Source of the DNA: an uncultured Acidimicrobiales bacterium
Lineage (GTDB): Bacteria; Actinomycetota; Acidimicrobiia; Acidimicrobiales; SZUA-35
Assembly (NCBI GenBank): GCA_938008925.1
Contig: CALLIQ010000374.1
Location: forward strand, 1-7,808
Reading direction: 5' to 3'
Length of the DNA stretch: 7,808 bases
A program made the translations under genes and the position numbers. Positions within the stretch are counted from its first letter, which is position 1. Every line of letters starts with the position of its first letter. The notes beneath the pieces are model-generated. The model was not told the DNA's origin. It searched no databases and worked only from the letters and a program-made list of their open reading frames with translations. This document shows, one piece after another, positions 6,740-7,808 of this stretch.

Positions 6740-7432
6740 ATGACCTCCCCAAACGGCGTCCATCACCTGGCCGTCGCCACCAAGGACATCAAGGCGCAGA
6801 TCGAGTTCTTCAATGACGTGCTCGGTTGCGAGCTCGTCGCGCTCTATTGGATGCACGGCGTCGAAGGGGCGTGGCATGGATTCCTGAAGCTCAACGACTC
6901 GTGCTCGATCGCCTTCGTCGAGACACCCGACATCAAGGACATTGACCGCACCCTCGGCGTCACCCACGCCGGCAGCCCCGGCGGCCCGTGCGCTGGCGGC
7001 TCGATGCAGCACCTCGCACTCAACGTCGACACGCACGACGAGCTGCTGGCCATGCGCGATCGGATCCGCTCTCGCGGCGTCACCATCTTCGGGCCGATCG
7101 ACCACGGCATGTGCCACTCGATCTACTTCGCCGGCCCAGAGGATCTCAGCCTCGAAGTGGCAACCTCGGCGAAGCCGATCGATGGTCGCGCCTGGATCGA
7201 CCCGGAGGTCGTCGAGCTCGCCGGCATCTCGGCCGAAGAGCTCGACACGTTCCGCAACCCGGTCAGCTATGAGCGGCCAGAGACTCCCGTCGCCCAGCCG
7301 GTGTTCGACCCCGACGTGCCGTGGCAACGCGGCATGACCCGCGAGGTCTACGAGGCGATCATCTCGATGCCAGACGACGTGGTCGCCGAGCGAATGAGCG
7401 AGAACGAACCACCCGTACTCGTCGAGGACTGA
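6740..7432 (+). CDS. VOC-fold metalloprotein (glyoxalase/extradiol dioxygenase-like)
   Basis: A 230-residue protein with two paired beta-alpha-beta-beta-beta halves of the vicinal oxygen chelate fold. The first half starts VHHLAVATKD (7-16) and ends IAFVE; the second starts MQHLALNVDT and ends LSLEVAT. Likely metal ligands by position are His9, Glu61, His91 and Glu139. Residues 122-139 (DHG, then SIYF, then a GPE and a terminal Glu) come close to the extradiol ring-cleavage dioxygenase signature, but G132 and D135 break the strict pattern. The fold covers about 1-142; residues 143-230 form an extension starting around DGRAWIDPEVVELAGI, with no function I can assign. Family members are dioxygenases, glyoxalases, epimerases or resistance proteins, so the reaction is undecided. 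It is alone on its strand, next to the oxidative cluster. Confidence 0.87.
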   Translation: MTSPNGVHHLAVATKDIKAQIEFFNDVLGCELVALYWMHGVEGAWHGFLKLNDSCSIAFVETPDIKDIDRTLGVTHAGSPGGPCAGGSMQHLALNVDTHDELLAMRDRIRSRGVTIFGPIDHGMCHSIYFAGPEDLSLEVATSAKPIDGRAWIDPEVVELAGISAEELDTFRNPVSYERPETPVAQPVFDPDVPWQRGMTREVYEAIISMPDDVVAERMSENEPPVLVED

Positions 7433-7433
7433 C

Positions 7434-7480
7434 AGCCAGAACTGGCTTTCGAGCTCTCACTCTCGGGGTCGACCACCCCG
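7434..7480. terminator. Possible bidirectional terminator hairpins
   Basis: The 69-bp gap between the convergent VOC and acetyltransferase genes contains AGCCA-GAAC-TGGCT (7434-7447, two bases after the VOC stop) followed by TT, and CGGGG-TCGACCA-CCCCG (7464-7480). Neither has a proper U-tract, so intrinsic termination is only possible, not shown. Confidence 0.3.
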
Positions 7481-7501
7481 CATGGGAGCTGAGTTGGTCG
7501 C

Positions 7502-7808
7502 TCAGAAGAGCCAGGCGTAGCCGTGTTCGCCGGCCTCACTCATCCGGTCGGCACCCATCTCCCGAAAAAGGGCGTTCGCGGCGTCGTCGTCCGCCCCCGT
7601 CATGAGAAACAAGCCGTGGCTGCCGTTGCGGCGCGCCAGCCCAACGGCAGCCTCGATCAGTGATGACCCGACGCCCTTGCGTCGATGAGCCGCGACCACG
7701 TCGATCTCGTGCACGTAGCTCATCATGCGGCCGTCGGGTCGCCGCATGTGGGCTCCCCAGATCCAGCCGACCGGATCGTTGTCGAGGTAGGCGCCAAAGA
7801 CGAAGCTC
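7502..7808 (-). CDS. GNAT-family N-acetyltransferase, C-terminal part
   Basis: The frame stays open to the window edge, giving 101 residues of a GNAT acetyltransferase; its start is beyond base 7808. The visible part begins SFVFGAYLDNDPVGWIWGAH (strand beta-2 to beta-4 region), continues with YVHEIDVVAAHRRKGVGSSL, where HRRKGVGS is the Q/RxxGxG/A acetyl-CoA pyrophosphate loop, and ends with a DDDAANALFREMGA helix and GYAWLF. It would transfer acetyl from acetyl-CoA to an amine in the cytoplasm. The acceptor is unknown: aminoglycosides, protein N-termini and small metabolites are all possible. ATG at 7745-7747 is internal and not the start, because the fold clearly continues upstream of it. 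It converges on the VOC gene and has no obvious link to the oxidative cluster. Confidence 0.88.
   Translation of the reverse strand, partial: SFVFGAYLDNDPVGWIWGAHMRRPDGRMMSYVHEIDVVAAHRRKGVGSSLIEAAVGLARRNGSHGLFLMTGADDDAANALFREMGADRMSEAGEHGYAWLF

Noticed and set aside
6560..7327. 255-residue minus-strand frame antisense to the VOC gene
   Set aside because: No motif; the plus strand encodes paired VOC modules with the expected ligands.

Overview
The window is high-GC, gene-dense bacterial DNA with actinobacterial character: GTG starts, start-stop overlaps, and short intergenic gaps. The protein types (SCP-x-type thiolase, SDR pairs, a Baeyer-Villiger monooxygenase, a VOC protein) resemble lipid, steroid or alicyclic catabolism regions of Actinomycetota. 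I lean towards an Acidimicrobiia- or Mycobacteriales-like host, but this is inference; no marker gene is present. I see no tRNA, rRNA, CRISPR array, insertion sequence or phage gene.

Layout from left to right. (1) 1-666 +: C-terminal 221 residues of an SCP-x-type thiolase whose start lies outside the window. (2) 636-1814 -: a polytopic membrane protein of the DUF418/DUF1624 (YeiB-like) type, whose 3' end overlaps the thiolase tail-to-tail by 31 bp. (3) A 126-bp divergent gap. (4) 1941-5145 +: a tight three-gene unit, SDR, SDR and type I Baeyer-Villiger monooxygenase, with each junction a 4-base start/stop overlap. (5) 5159-6544 -: an FAD/NAD(P)-binding oxidoreductase of unknown substrate, converging on the monooxygenase with only 13 bp between. 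(6) A 195-bp divergent gap rich in small inverted repeats. (7) 6740-7432 +: a VOC-fold (glyoxalase/extradiol dioxygenase-like) protein with a long C-terminal extension. (8) 7502-7808 -: C-terminal 101 residues of a GNAT acetyltransferase that runs out of the window.

The working model is an oxidative catabolic module. The SDRs would oxidise a secondary (probably cyclic) alcohol to a ketone, the monooxygenase would insert oxygen to give an ester or lactone, and enzymes outside the window would hydrolyse it and feed it into CoA-dependent degradation ending in thiolysis. The flavoprotein at 5159-6544 and the VOC protein may act on the same substrate series, but nothing in the sequence fixes that substrate. 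No lactonase or esterase is visible. I found no clear evidence of an entirely new kind of system. The most unusual points are the first SDR, where Met replaces the catalytic-tetrad Asn and which has a 44-residue tail, and the uncharacterised flavoprotein beside the monooxygenase.
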